Shown: positions 50,576 through 59,759 of the stretch, in pieces
Layout: the number at the start of each line of letters is the position of its first letter
How positions within the stretch are numbered: position 1 is the stretch's first letter
DNA from: Nocardioidaceae bacterium
GTDB taxonomy: Bacteria > Actinomycetota > Actinomycetes > Propionibacteriales > Nocardioidaceae
Length of the DNA: 64,000 bases
Assembly (NCBI GenBank): GCA_020636935.1
Contig: JACJWW010000011.1
Coordinates: 1 to 64,000, forward strand
Direction: 5' to 3'
Translations under genes and position numbers: made by a program
Notes under the pieces: generated by a model
Databases searched by the model: none
What the model saw: only the letters and a program-made list of their open reading frames with translations
What the model was told of the DNA's origin: nothing

Positions 50576-52129
50576 ATGGCCCTGCCCTCCACTATCACCG
50601 ACGAACTCCTCGATCGGCTGACCAGTCGGGTCTCGGGCTCGACAGACAACACCTGGAAGCTCACCGAGGTGTACACCGGCGAGGTGATCACCGAGCTTCC
50701 ACAGTCAAAGCCGGCCGATATCGAGGCTGCCTTCGACAAGGCACGCGCGGCGCAGCACGAGTGGTCGCAGTGGCCCTTGAAGAAGCGACTGGCGGTCTTC
50801 AAGAAGTTTCACCAATTGGTGCTTGACAACGCCTTGATCATCAGTGACCTGATCCAGGCCGAGTCTGGCAAGGCTCGTCGGATGGCCTTCGACGAGATCT
50901 GCGATGTGCCGATGGTGATCAGCTATTACCTCAAGCGGGCCCCCAAGCTCCTGGCTCCGGTCAAGCGGGCCGGTGCCGTGCCGGTGGTTTCCAGCTCGAC
51001 CGAGGTGCGCCAGCCGAAGGGCGTTGTCGGCATCATTGGGCCTTGGAACTTCCCCTTCGCCACCGGGCTTTCTGATGCGATCCCAGCGCTGATGGCAGGC
51101 AATGGCGTGGTGGTCAAGCCAGACAACAAGACCGCGCTCTCACCGCTCTACGGCATCGACCTGCTCTACAAGGCAGGACTGCCCGAGGGTCTCTTCCAGG
51201 TCGTCTGCGGCGAAGGCCCAGACATCGGCCCGACCTTCATCGACAACGCCAACTACGTGATGTTCACCGGTTCGACCGCGACGGGGCGAGTTATCGGGGC
51301 CCAGGCCGGCAAGAATCTGATCGGCTGCTGCCTCGAGCTCGGTGGCAAGAACCCCATGATCGTCCTCCCGGATGCAAATATCGAGGAGACCGTCGAGGGC
51401 TCGCTGTTTGCCTGCTTCGGCAACACCGGCCAGATCTGCATGGCCGTTGAGCGGATGTACATCCATGACTCGATCTACGACGAGTTCGTGCCGCGCTTCG
51501 TGCAGGCGACCAAGGAGCTCAAGATCGATGCCCGCTATGACTTCGAGCCGCACATCGGGTCGTTGATCTCGCGCGACCACATGGAGCGGGTTGCTGCCCA
51601 TGTTGATGACGCCGTCGCCAAGGGCGCCAAGGTGCTCACCGGCGGCAAGGCGCGTCCCGACATCGGGCCGGCCTTCTACGAGCCGACCATCTTGGAGGGT
51701 GTCACCACCGAAATGATGGCTGGCTGCACCGAGACCTTCGGGCCAGTGGTCGGCGTACATCGATATTCAGACGTCGAAGATGCGATCCGGATTGCCAACA
51801 GCACTGACTACGGACTCAACGCCAGCGTGTGGGGCAGCGATCTCGACGCGGCCTACAAGGTGGCTGAGCGGATCCAGTCGGGCAATGTCAACATCAACGA
51901 CGGGCTGGCTGCGGCATATGCAGCCAAGGGCACGCCGTCCGGTGGCGTCAAGCAGTCGGGTGTCGGCGCCCGCCATGGCGACCAAGGCCTGTTGAAATAC
52001 ACCGACGCAGTCAACATCGCCATGCTCAAGAAGCAGGTCATGTCGCCCCCGCGCGATGCCAACTACGACGACCACGTCAAGCAGACCGTCAAGGGTTTGG
52101 CTTGGATGCGTAAGCTCGGCATTCGTTAG
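50576..52129 (+). CDS. GabD2-like aldehyde (succinate-semialdehyde) dehydrogenase
   Basis: 517 residues from the ATG at 50576 with AGGAG upstream; the longer frame reads into the GMC gene. Landmarks: GVVGIIGPWNFPFATGLSDA, GSTATGRVIGAQAG, catalytic Glu in CLELGGKNPMIVLPDA and Cys in CFGNTGQICMAVERMY. From memory it is close to mycobacterial GabD2 (QPKGVVGVI, GSLIS, GGKARPDIGP, FYEPT are shared). It oxidises an aldehyde with NAD(P)+. The pairing with a GMC alcohol oxidase suggests an alcohol-to-acid pathway, so succinate semialdehyde need not be the true substrate. Confidence 0.92.
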   Translation: MALPSTITDELLDRLTSRVSGSTDNTWKLTEVYTGEVITELPQSKPADIEAAFDKARAAQHEWSQWPLKKRLAVFKKFHQLVLDNALIISDLIQAESGKARRMAFDEICDVPMVISYYLKRAPKLLAPVKRAGAVPVVSSSTEVRQPKGVVGIIGPWNFPFATGLSDAIPALMAGNGVVVKPDNKTALSPLYGIDLLYKAGLPEGLFQVVCGEGPDIGPTFIDNANYVMFTGSTATGRVIGAQAGKNLIGCCLELGGKNPMIVLPDANIEETVEGSLFACFGNTGQICMAVERMYIHDSIYDEFVPRFVQATKELKIDARYDFEPHIGSLISRDHMERVAAHVDDAVAKGAKVLTGGKARPDIGPAFYEPTILEGVTTEMMAGCTETFGPVVGVHRYSDVEDAIRIANSTDYGLNASVWGSDLDAAYKVAERIQSGNVNINDGLAAAYAAKGTPSGGVKQSGVGARHGDQGLLKYTDAVNIAMLKKQVMSPPRDANYDDHVKQTVKGLAWMRKLGIR

Positions 52130-52161
52130 TCCCTTCCAACTTCCCCAGAGAAAGACTATTG

Positions 52162-52542
52162 ATGATCACCGCCTATAAGATGCTCGGTCGGATTGCTGCG
52201 TTGCTCGTCTTGGTGCAGGCAGGCACGATCGGCTATTCATCGTTTGCCCACGGCAATGCCACGGCTTCGAAGATCCATGAGATCACCGGGATGATGGCTT
52301 TGCCGGTGGCAGTGGTGGTGATGCTTGTGCTGGCCTTCTTGGCGAAGTCGTCGGTGTCGATCAAGTACGGCGCAGCGCTGGTGCTGTTGGTCATCGTGCA
52401 GATCGGGCTCGGCGAGATGGGGGCAAAGATGCACTGGCTCGGTGCCTTGCACGGCGTGATCGCACTGGTCATCTTCGGTGCCGCAGCCATGGCCGCGGTG
52501 ATGGCTGGTCGTGAGTCCAAGACCCCCGAGGCTGCTGCCTAG
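52162..52542 (+). CDS. small four-span membrane protein with conserved histidines
   Basis: 126 residues from the ATG at 52162. Four hydrophobic segments (about 8-25, 40-60, 65-83, 92-112) carry histidines near their ends: FAHGN, KIHEITGMM, KMHWLGALHGV. This pattern suggests a small heme-b or quinone-linked cytochrome-like subunit, or a DUF6220-type protein; I cannot tell. It follows the aldehyde dehydrogenase by 32 bases on the same strand, so it may take electrons from the GMC oxidoreductase. Its last 4 bases overlap the ung stop on the other strand. Confidence 0.72.
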   Translation: MITAYKMLGRIAALLVLVQAGTIGYSSFAHGNATASKIHEITGMMALPVAVVVMLVLAFLAKSSVSIKYGAALVLLVIVQIGLGEMGAKMHWLGALHGVIALVIFGAAAMAAVMAGRESKTPEAAA

Positions 52543-53240
52543 TTTGTCGGGAGCGCCCAGTCAACGGGCTGGGCGCCTTGGCTGACCAAGAGAGCGTTGG
52601 CCCGGGTGAAGGGCTTGGATCCGAAGAATCCGCGATGAGCGCTCAAGGGGCTGGGATGAGCCGACTCGATGGTTGGCGTCGCTCCCAGTCTCGACTTCAG
52701 TGACTGCGCATCTCGGCCCCACAAGATGGCCACCATCGGGCCGCCACGCGCAGTCAAGGCCGTGATCGCCTGGTCGGTGACCTGCTCCCAACCTTGGCCT
52801 CGGTGCGAGCCAGCCTGCCCTGGAGCCACGCTCAAACAGCGGTTTAGGAGCATCACGCCCTGATCGGCCCACGTCGACAGGTCTCCTGTCGCGGGCCTGG
52901 GTGCGCCGGTGTCATCCATCAACTCCGTGAAGACATTGATCAGGCTCCGGGGCAGCGGCCGGACCTCGGGGCGCACCGAAAAGCTCAGACCCATCGCATG
53001 CCCTGGTGTCGGATAGGGATCCTGCCCCACGATCAGCACCCGTACGCCGGACAAAGGTTGCCGGAAGGCGTTGAAGATCGCCGTACCCTCAGGCAGATAG
53101 CCACGGCCTTTGGCCAATTCGCCGCGCAGGAAGTCACCCATCTCAGCGATGGTGGCGTCGACCGGTGCCAGCGCCTGCGCCCAGTCTGCAGCCATCAGAC
53201 CCTGCTCAACCAAACCTTCGAGCGCGCTGTCTGCTGGCAT
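52539..53240 (-). CDS. ung: uracil-DNA glycosylase
   Basis: 233 residues. Family 1 UNG: water-activating loop VLIVGQDPYPTPGHAMGLSF, Leu intercalation loop HPSPLSAHRGFFGSKPF with the catalytic His, and LLNRCLSV. It removes uracil from DNA and starts base-excision repair. It is cytoplasmic. It lies 12 bases after the PhaC-like gene on the same strand and converges with the GMC operon, sharing 4 bases at the stops. Confidence 0.97.
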   Translation of the reverse strand: MPADSALEGLVEQGLMAADWAQALAPVDATIAEMGDFLRGELAKGRGYLPEGTAIFNAFRQPLSGVRVLIVGQDPYPTPGHAMGLSFSVRPEVRPLPRSLINVFTELMDDTGAPRPATGDLSTWADQGVMLLNRCLSVAPGQAGSHRGQGWEQVTDQAITALTARGGPMVAILWGRDAQSLKSRLGATPTIESAHPSPLSAHRGFFGSKPFTRANALLVSQGAQPVDWALPTN

Positions 53241-53252
53241 GCGTACGACGAA

Positions 53253-54557
53253 TCAGTCCGACTTCGCGGGCTTGGCTGCGCCCAGTTCGCGCGATGCGGA
53301 TGAGCTGAAGCGACGCTCGGGATTGGACCCGATCTTGGCTGTGCTGGCCTGTCCGGAGCTCTTCTTTGGTGCAGCCTTCTTGGTGGCCGACTTCATTGGG
53401 GCGGCCTTCTTGGTGGCCGATTTCTTTGGCGGAGCCTTCTTGGCCTTGGCCTTCGTTGCGGCCGGCTTCTTCACGGGCCTGGCAGGTGGGAGCTCATTGG
53501 AGGAGTACTTCTCGAACCATTCATCCATCACCACCCATGTCGTAGTGCGTGATGCGCGGCCCGTGAGCATGCCAAGGTGGCCGCCGGGCACGATCTCGAA
53601 GCGCACTTCCTTCGCCTTCTTGAGCAAGGGCACGAGAGCCTTTACGGCCTTGATGGGGGCGATGCCGTCGGTGTTTCCCGCGAAGATCAGCACTGGTAGA
53701 CGAATGTCGGTGACATCGACTTCATGGTCACTGAGTTGGAGCTTGCCCTTGACCAGATCGTTCTGCTTGACCATCCGGTGATAGAGCTGCCCAAATGATC
53801 TGCCGGGGTAGGCGACCATGTTCTTGGTAAAGCGATCCACGGCTTCGATCTGCGCCAAAAACTCTGTGTCGTCGAGATTGGTCAGTTGTGCCAGCGGTTT
53901 GGTGATCATCTTGCTGCCGCTGGAGAGCTTGAATGCTCTGCGCACAAGCGGCTTCGGGGCGCCGCCCAGCACCCGATAGGCCTGGGTGAACAACCCTCCG
54001 TCGTACTTCAGCAGAGGGCGGAAGGGTGCCACCAGGGGCACTTCGCGTACGTCGAATGGCGAGCCCACCACGGTGATTGAGGCGATCGGGAGATCGTGCT
54101 GATCAGCGGCGGTCAGGATCGCGAAGATGCCACCCAGGCTCCAGCCGACCACATGCACCGGGCGATTGCCGCTGTGCACGTGCACAGCACGGATCGCCTC
54201 GGGTACGACGTCTTGCACCCAATGCTCGATGCCCATGTTGCGGCTGGAGAAGGAGATCTGACCGTAGTCGACCAAGTAGGTCGAGTGGCCGCGCTGGACG
54301 AGATGCTCCACCAGTGAGCAGCCGCGCCGCAGGTCATAGCAGAGTGCAGGGGCAGCCAATGGTGGCACCAGCAAAATGGGAGGGCCATCGTTTTGGACGC
54401 CCTTCTGCGGGCGGTAGTGATAGAGCTCGCGGTGCTCACCTTCGTCGATGAGGGTGCGTGGCATCAGGCGTAGGTCGGCCACCCCGCCGTACAAGAGCTT
54501 GTGAAAGACATTGCCAGCGGCAGATACGACCTGCTCCGGCTTTGGGATCAGATCCAT
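53253..54557 (-). CDS. PHA-synthase-like alpha/beta hydrolase with histone H1-like tail
   Basis: 434 residues. The catalytic part (about 1-350) follows class III PHA synthases and related hydrolases: ILLVPPLAAPALCYDLRRGC, YLVDYGQISFSSRNMGIEHW, nucleophile motif HVVGWSLGGIFAILTA, Asp in FAGNTDGIAPIKAV and His in VPGGHLGMLTGRASR. The nucleophile is Ser (GWSLGG), where true PHA synthases have Cys, so depolymerase or lipase activity is more likely. Residues 365-434 are Lys/Ala/Pro repeats (KKSATKKAAPMKSATKKAAP) like a histone H1 or phasin-type tail, unusual on this fold. It precedes ung on the same strand. Confidence 0.85.
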   Translation of the reverse strand: MDLIPKPEQVVSAAGNVFHKLLYGGVADLRLMPRTLIDEGEHRELYHYRPQKGVQNDGPPILLVPPLAAPALCYDLRRGCSLVEHLVQRGHSTYLVDYGQISFSSRNMGIEHWVQDVVPEAIRAVHVHSGNRPVHVVGWSLGGIFAILTAADQHDLPIASITVVGSPFDVREVPLVAPFRPLLKYDGGLFTQAYRVLGGAPKPLVRRAFKLSSGSKMITKPLAQLTNLDDTEFLAQIEAVDRFTKNMVAYPGRSFGQLYHRMVKQNDLVKGKLQLSDHEVDVTDIRLPVLIFAGNTDGIAPIKAVKALVPLLKKAKEVRFEIVPGGHLGMLTGRASRTTTWVVMDEWFEKYSSNELPPARPVKKPAATKAKAKKAPPKKSATKKAAPMKSATKKAAPKKSSGQASTAKIGSNPERRFSSSASRELGAAKPAKSD

Positions 54558-54643
54558 GAGAGCGAAATTACCAGTGATCAGGATCTTCGCGCCGTGCCGC
54601 TCATCTCGTTGCCAAGGGCTGGTCGGGTGGCTTTGATGATGGT

Positions 54644-56173
54644 ATGAGACTCAAGCGTGCTTTGGGATTGGCCTTCGTCGGTGTTGGCGCTCTGGCTGTC
54701 CGTGATCTGACCCAGACCCAACACGCGCTGCGGCGCAACTACCCGGTGATCGCAAATGCGCGCTATCTGCTCGAGCGGATCGGACCGGAGCTGCGGCAAT
54801 ACATCGTGACCAGCAATGACGAAGAGCGGCCCTTCACCCGGGATCAGCGCGACTGGATCTACGAGTCGTCAAAGGGCGTCAACAACTATCAAGGCTTCGG
54901 CACCGACAACAACATCGAGCACACGATGGGCTATCCGATCATCAAACACCGGGCCTTCCCCGAGTCCGTGCCACACGATCATGCGATCGATACTGGGTTG
55001 CCCGCAGCCAAGGTGATGGGCGCTGCGCGCGGCCGGGCCAAGGCCTTCCGCCCGCGATCGGTGATCAACATCTCGGGTACCTCGTTTGGCTCGATGTCAG
55101 GAGCCGCGATCGAGGCTTTGAACCGCGGGGCTCGAGATGCGGATTGTTGGCACAACACGGGTGAGGGCAGCCTGTCCGAGCATCACAAGCAGGGTGCTGA
55201 CCTGGTCTTCCAGATCGGTACGGCGTACTTCGGCTGCCGCGATGTGGCCGGCAACTTTTCGATGAGCAAGTTGAAGGAGGTGGTGGATTCGGCTCCCGTG
55301 CGAGCCATCGAGATCAAGTTGAGCCAGGGCGCAAAACCAGGGCTTGGGGGCATGTTGCCGGGCGCCAAGGTCAGTGCGGAGATCGCGAGGATCCGAGGCA
55401 TTGAGCAAGGGGTCGATTGTCTGAGCCCGGCTCGCCATTTGGCCTTTGGCAACGAAGACAGTTTGTTGGACTTTGTGGAGGCGGTGGCTCAGGAGACTGG
55501 GCTGCCAGTCGGGATCAAGTCGGCTGTTGGGGACTTGAGCTTTTGGCACTATCTGGCTGTGTTGATGCAATCGCGCAATCGTGGAGTCGACTTCATCACC
55601 ATCGATGGTGGCGAAGGCGGCACAGGGGCCGCCCCGCCTGTGTTTGCCGACTCGGTGGCCTTGCCCTTCAGGCTGGGCTTCTCGCGGGTCTACTCGATCT
55701 TCGCGGAGGCTGGCCTGACCGATGACGTGTACTTCGTGGGCTCAGGCAAGCTCGGTCTGATCGAGAATGCCGCAGTTGCGTTTGCACTGGGCGTCGACAG
55801 CGTCAATGTGGCGCGCGAGGCCATGATGGCGATTGGCTGCATCCAGAGCCAGAAGTGCCACACCGACCGATGCCCGACTGGTGTGGCGACTCAGGACCCT
55901 TGGCTTGCGCACGGCCTCGAACCCATCTCCAAGGGGGAGCGATGCGCCAGTTATCTGCGAGAGTTCCGCAAGGAATTGGTAAAGGTGGTCGAGGCAATAG
56001 GTGTTGCCCACCCTGGACTGATCACCCCTAGTGACGTTGAGGTGCTCAACGGAGACTTCAATGCGATGTCGGTAGGGGAGGTCTATGGATATCGACCGGA
56101 ATGGGGTCGGTTGGGCCCGGACTTGGCGGCACAGATCACGGATTTGATGACTGGAACTGAGCAGGCCAAATAG
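54644..56173 (+). CDS. FMN-binding glutamate-synthase-family protein
   Basis: 509 residues. A single glutamate-synthase central/FMN domain without an amidotransferase domain. An N-terminal hydrophobic stretch (LGLAFVGVGALAVRDLTQTQ) may anchor it to the membrane. Motifs: HNTGEGSLSEHHKQGADL, KLSQGAKPGLGGMLPG, FITIDGGEGGTGAAPPVFAD, and the iron-sulfur cysteines in CIQSQKCHTDRCPTGVATQD. The family is widespread in actinobacteria; the reaction of the stand-alone form is unproven. Confidence 0.9.
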   Translation: MRLKRALGLAFVGVGALAVRDLTQTQHALRRNYPVIANARYLLERIGPELRQYIVTSNDEERPFTRDQRDWIYESSKGVNNYQGFGTDNNIEHTMGYPIIKHRAFPESVPHDHAIDTGLPAAKVMGAARGRAKAFRPRSVINISGTSFGSMSGAAIEALNRGARDADCWHNTGEGSLSEHHKQGADLVFQIGTAYFGCRDVAGNFSMSKLKEVVDSAPVRAIEIKLSQGAKPGLGGMLPGAKVSAEIARIRGIEQGVDCLSPARHLAFGNEDSLLDFVEAVAQETGLPVGIKSAVGDLSFWHYLAVLMQSRNRGVDFITIDGGEGGTGAAPPVFADSVALPFRLGFSRVYSIFAEAGLTDDVYFVGSGKLGLIENAAVAFALGVDSVNVAREAMMAIGCIQSQKCHTDRCPTGVATQDPWLAHGLEPISKGERCASYLREFRKELVKVVEAIGVAHPGLITPSDVEVLNGDFNAMSVGEVYGYRPEWGRLGPDLAAQITDLMTGTEQAK

Positions 56174-56208
56174 TGGCCGGGCCAGAAAGTGACCGGGGCA
56201 GGTCGTGA

Positions 56209-57663
56209 TCAGGTCTTGAGCGCAGGCCGGGTCTTCTTGTCGTGGTGAGCCGCGCCCGCCTCGGCAAGAGAGTCCAGGAAGGATTGCGCCCAGAAGGCGA
56301 CATCATGCTCACTCACCTGCTTGCGCATGGCCCGCATCCTGCGCCCCAACTCCTTGGGCTCGGCGTGGTAGGCCTGCAACATCGTGGCCTTCATGCCGTT
56401 GATGTCGTAGGGATTGATCAGATAAGACTGCTTCAACTCCTCGGCAGCGCCGGCAAACTCAGACAGCACCAGGGCGCCATCTCCGTCGAGCCGGCAGGCG
56501 ACGTACTCCTTGGCGACGAGATTCATGCCATCACGGAACGGAGTCACCACCATGATGTCTGCGGCACGATAGAGAGCAGCCATCTCCTGGCGGGGGAAGG
56601 ATGAGTGCAGATAGGAGATCACTGGTCGACCGATCCGGCCGAGATCGCCGTTTATCCTCCCGACAAGTTGGTCGATGTCATTGCGAAGCAGCCGGTATTG
56701 CTCGACCTGTTCGCGAGAGGGAGTGGCCACCTGCAAGAAGACCGCGTCTTCGACGGAGAGATCTCCATTGGCGATCAGCTCGCTGAAGGCGCGCAACCTG
56801 GCATAGATGCCTTTGGTGTAGTCGAGTCGGTCGACGCCCAAGAAGATTTTTGCTGGGTTGCCGAGGTCGTCGCGGATCTGTTTGGCTCGGCGTTCCACTG
56901 GCTCTGAGCCAGCCAATTCCTCGAAAGCCTTGGTATCTATCGAGATCGGGAAGGCCGCGGCTCGTACGACGCGCCCATCAGGCAAGTAGACCTGGTCGCG
57001 GTGGGTCTTGTGGCCGACCCGTTGGCGCACCAGCCGGATGAAGTTGCCAGCGGCGCCGGGGAGTTGGAAGCCGACCAGGTCTGCGCCGAGGAGCCCCTCC
57101 AGGAGTTGGCGGCGCCAAGGTAGTTGAGAGAAGAGCTCCACTGGCGGGAAGGGGATGTGCAAGAAGAAGCCGATTTGGAGATCGGGGCGCAACTCACGCA
57201 GCATCTGGGGCACCAACTGGAGTTGGTAGTCATGCACCCACACGGTGGCGCCGGGCGCGGCCTGCTTGGCGGCTGCGTGGGCAAAGCGCTCGTTGACGTC
57301 GATATAGGCATCCCACCACTCGCGGTGGAACTCAGGCTTGGCCACCACATCGTGATAGAGCGGCCACAGCGTGGCATTGCAGAAGCCTTCGTAGTACTCG
57401 GTGTATTCGTTTTGCGAAATCCCGATCGGCACCAAGGTGAGGCCGTTGTCGGTGAATGGCTTGACTGTCTCACCGGTGTCTCCAGGCCACCCGATCCAGG
57501 CCCCCTTGTTGGCCCGCATGACCGGCTCCAATGCGGTGACCAGGCCACCTGGTGCGGTGCGCCAAGTGGTCTGGCCGCCAGGAAGCACCACTCGATCCAG
57601 TGGGAGGCGATTTGCCACCACGATGAGGTCTGAGCTGCCTTGGGTTGGCTTGCGCGGGCTCAC
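56209..57663 (-). CDS. otsA: trehalose-6-phosphate synthase
   Basis: 484 residues, GT20. It makes trehalose 6-phosphate from UDP- (or GDP-/ADP-) glucose and glucose 6-phosphate. Landmarks: LIVVANRLPLDRV, WIGWPGDTGE, VWVHDYQLQLVPQMLRELRP, FFLHIPFPPVE, GVDRLDYTKGIYARLRAF, FRDGMNLVAKEYVACR. The matching phosphatase gene otsB is on the other strand 2 kb away, with three unrelated genes between, so the two are not co-transcribed. Trehalose is an osmoprotectant and cell-wall precursor. Confidence 0.96.
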   Translation of the reverse strand: MSPRKPTQGSSDLIVVANRLPLDRVVLPGGQTTWRTAPGGLVTALEPVMRANKGAWIGWPGDTGETVKPFTDNGLTLVPIGISQNEYTEYYEGFCNATLWPLYHDVVAKPEFHREWWDAYIDVNERFAHAAAKQAAPGATVWVHDYQLQLVPQMLRELRPDLQIGFFLHIPFPPVELFSQLPWRRQLLEGLLGADLVGFQLPGAAGNFIRLVRQRVGHKTHRDQVYLPDGRVVRAAAFPISIDTKAFEELAGSEPVERRAKQIRDDLGNPAKIFLGVDRLDYTKGIYARLRAFSELIANGDLSVEDAVFLQVATPSREQVEQYRLLRNDIDQLVGRINGDLGRIGRPVISYLHSSFPRQEMAALYRAADIMVVTPFRDGMNLVAKEYVACRLDGDGALVLSEFAGAAEELKQSYLINPYDINGMKATMLQAYHAEPKELGRRMRAMRKQVSEHDVAFWAQSFLDSLAEAGAAHHDKKTRPALKT

Positions 57664-57692
57664 ACATGCACCCTAATACGTCGTACCGACGC

Positions 57693-58706
57693 TTAGGTCT
57701 TTGAATGGCTTACCCCGAGCTGTGATCCGATCAGATCCATCTGCTCGAGTACGGCGATCGTCTGGGCGCGCGGCACGAGTGGGCTCTCGCGCAATCCCGC
57801 GCGCAAGCAGCGCTGTATTTCAGCAATCTCGTTGCCATAGCCCAAGCCGATGATGGGTTCATCAGCCACGATCGTGGTGGTCTGGCCTTCGGGCTCCCAG
57901 TAGGAAGTCCACTGCACGGAGGTTGGGCGATGGAAGTTCCTGGCGAAATCGAAACGCCCGATCTCGGTGGACACACTGGCAGTGCGTGGGGATTGACAGG
58001 TCATCGATGAGGTGAGCGCCGCCACGGCACCATTTGGATAGCTGCCCGAAATAGCCAAGTTCGCATCTACCCCATCGACCACATGTGCCGATGCGGCCAG
58101 GCTTTGGGGTGGACCCAGGAGTAGGTGCGCGAAGGTGAGCGGGTAGATGCCCATGTCGAGCAACACGCTTGCGCCAAGTTGGGAGTCCCAGAGTCGGTCG
58201 GCTGGGTCGTGAGCGGCCACGAAACCCAGGTCGGCATGCACTTGCTTTGGACTTCCGTAGGACTCCTGTCCCAAGAGGCGGCGCACCTTGTGGATCAGCG
58301 GGTTGCAAGTCATCCACATTGCTTCCATCAAGAAGCCGGAGTGCCGGTCGGCAAGTTCGAAGAGAGCCTTTGCGGCCTCGACGTCGAGAGTCAGTGGCTT
58401 CTCGCAAAGCACGGCCTTGCCTGCCTCGAGAGCCATCGCGGCGTGGGAGAAGTGCAGCGAGTGTGGCGATGCGACATACACGATGTCGACCTCTGGGTCT
58501 TCAACCAAGGCCGCATAGCTGGCGTGGGCTCGACCGCCATGCCGAGCGCTGAATGCCTCGGCTCGCTCACTCGACCGGGAGCCCACTGCGGCTAGGCGCG
58601 CTCCGGGGACCAGTGCCAGATCAGCACAGAACTTTTCAGCGATCCTGCCGGGCCCCAAAATGCCCCAGCCGAAGGAAACGTCGGAGGGGCCGTTGCTGGT
58701 GCTCAT
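57693..58706 (-). CDS. Gfo/Idh/MocA-family oxidoreductase
   Basis: 337 residues from the ATG at 58706 (MSTSNGPSDVSFGWGILGPG); the longer frame upstream translates the divergent promoter region. The Rossmann part has WGILGPGRIAEKFCADLA, VYVASPHSLHFSHAAMALEA and GKAVLCEKPLTLDVEAAK, the EKP motif of the family. The C-terminal alpha/beta domain starts LGFVAAHDPADRLWD. It should oxidise or reduce a sugar or cyclitol with NAD(P). The substrate is unknown; it lies beside otsA but no trehalose link is established. Confidence 0.9.
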   Translation of the reverse strand: MSTSNGPSDVSFGWGILGPGRIAEKFCADLALVPGARLAAVGSRSSERAEAFSARHGGRAHASYAALVEDPEVDIVYVASPHSLHFSHAAMALEAGKAVLCEKPLTLDVEAAKALFELADRHSGFLMEAMWMTCNPLIHKVRRLLGQESYGSPKQVHADLGFVAAHDPADRLWDSQLGASVLLDMGIYPLTFAHLLLGPPQSLAASAHVVDGVDANLAISGSYPNGAVAALTSSMTCQSPRTASVSTEIGRFDFARNFHRPTSVQWTSYWEPEGQTTTIVADEPIIGLGYGNEIAEIQRCLRAGLRESPLVPRAQTIAVLEQMDLIGSQLGVSHSKT

Positions 58707-58846
58707 GTGACAAACGTAAACCGGTGTGACTGGAGAGAGGATGAATGCGGCGTGTCCAGGCGCCACGCCGAGACTCAAATGACATCGTTGTGGTTTGTCA
58801 CCTATGCTGGGCTGCGAACGAGGTGACCACAACTTTGAAGGGTCGG

Positions 58847-59203
58847 ATGCACATGGTGGCAACCCAGACGCTGGAGTCCAAAGAAGCGACCCAGAAGGTG
58901 CGCTCACCCAAAGGAAAGTTGGACGCTCCCGAAGGATTGGCCGCTGGTCAGTTGTCGGCACGCGACTTGGCGATCATCGACTTCGAACGCGATTGGTGGC
59001 GCCTGGGGGGCGCGAAGGAAGCGGCCATCCGCGAGACCTTCGACTTGTCCTCAACCCGCTATTACCAAATCCTCAACGCCCTGTTGGACAACCCAGATGC
59101 GCTGGCCTATGACCCGCTCCTGATTCGCCGCCTTTGCAGGCTGCGTGAGCGCCGCCAACGAGCCCGCTCGGCACGCCGTTTGGGTATCGAACTCACCGAC
59201 TGA
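58847..59203 (+). CDS. DUF3263 protein
   Basis: 118 residues from the ATG at 58847 with GAAGGG upstream; 58853 is an alternative. The DUF3263 domain is at the C terminus: LSARDLAIIDFERDWWRLGG, AKEAAIRETFDLSSTRYYQI, LNALLDNPDALAYDPLLIRR. The pattern suggests a small helix-turn-helix DNA-binding protein of actinobacteria, seen beside the LytR_C protein that follows here too. Residues 1-45 (KEATQKVRSPKGKLDAPE) are a basic, variable arm. Confidence 0.88.
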   Translation: MHMVATQTLESKEATQKVRSPKGKLDAPEGLAAGQLSARDLAIIDFERDWWRLGGAKEAAIRETFDLSSTRYYQILNALLDNPDALAYDPLLIRRLCRLRERRQRARSARRLGIELTD

Positions 59204-59239
59204 TCGCGTCCGGGGTTGAGCAGTCTGCGAGGGGATTCC

Positions 59240-59722
59240 ATGAGATTGGCTAGACGCAATGATCTGGGCTATGTGATGTCCTCACGGCTGTTGGCCTTCA
59301 CCGTGTCTTTGCTTGCTCTCGCGGGCTTGTTGTTCATCTCTCAACGCACCGATAGCCCGGTCAACAAGGCCGCAACGGTTGCAAAGGTGGAGGCTTCGGC
59401 TTCGCCGACCAGCAGCCCCAGTGCTGAGCCGATGGTCCCGAAGGTGCGCCGAGGCCAGACCCTCGTAGAGATCTTCAACAACTCCCGGGTCAAGGGATTG
59501 GCGGCTGCCACAGCCAAGAAGGCCGAGATGGCTGGCTGGAATGTCGTGGGCACAGACAACTGGTATGGCACCGTTGACAACACAGCCGTCTATTTCCCGC
59601 CAGGAATGCAGCCGGCCGCGCAAGCTTTGGCGACTGACCTGGGCATCAAGAAGGCCAAGCCTGCGGTTGCCCCAATGCGCCTCGATCGCCTCACCGTAGT
59701 GCTGACTGCCGACTATCACTGA
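59240..59722 (+). CDS. membrane-anchored LytR C-terminal-domain protein
   Basis: 160 residues from the ATG at 59240 with GAGGGG upstream. A signal anchor (SSRLLAFTVSLLALAGLLFI) is followed by a Ser/Pro/Ala linker and the LytR_C domain (VEIFNNSRVKGLAAATAKKA, AVYFPPGMQPAAQALATDLG). LytR_C is found at the end of LytR-CpsA-Psr cell-wall ligases; here it is alone, as in mycobacterial homologues next to DUF3263. It should face the cell wall and may bind wall polymers. Confidence 0.88.
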   Translation: MRLARRNDLGYVMSSRLLAFTVSLLALAGLLFISQRTDSPVNKAATVAKVEASASPTSSPSAEPMVPKVRRGQTLVEIFNNSRVKGLAAATAKKAEMAGWNVVGTDNWYGTVDNTAVYFPPGMQPAAQALATDLGIKKAKPAVAPMRLDRLTVVLTADYH

Positions 59723-59759
59723 GTCGGTGAAGTGGCCTTCGAGTGGATTCGTTGGCACG

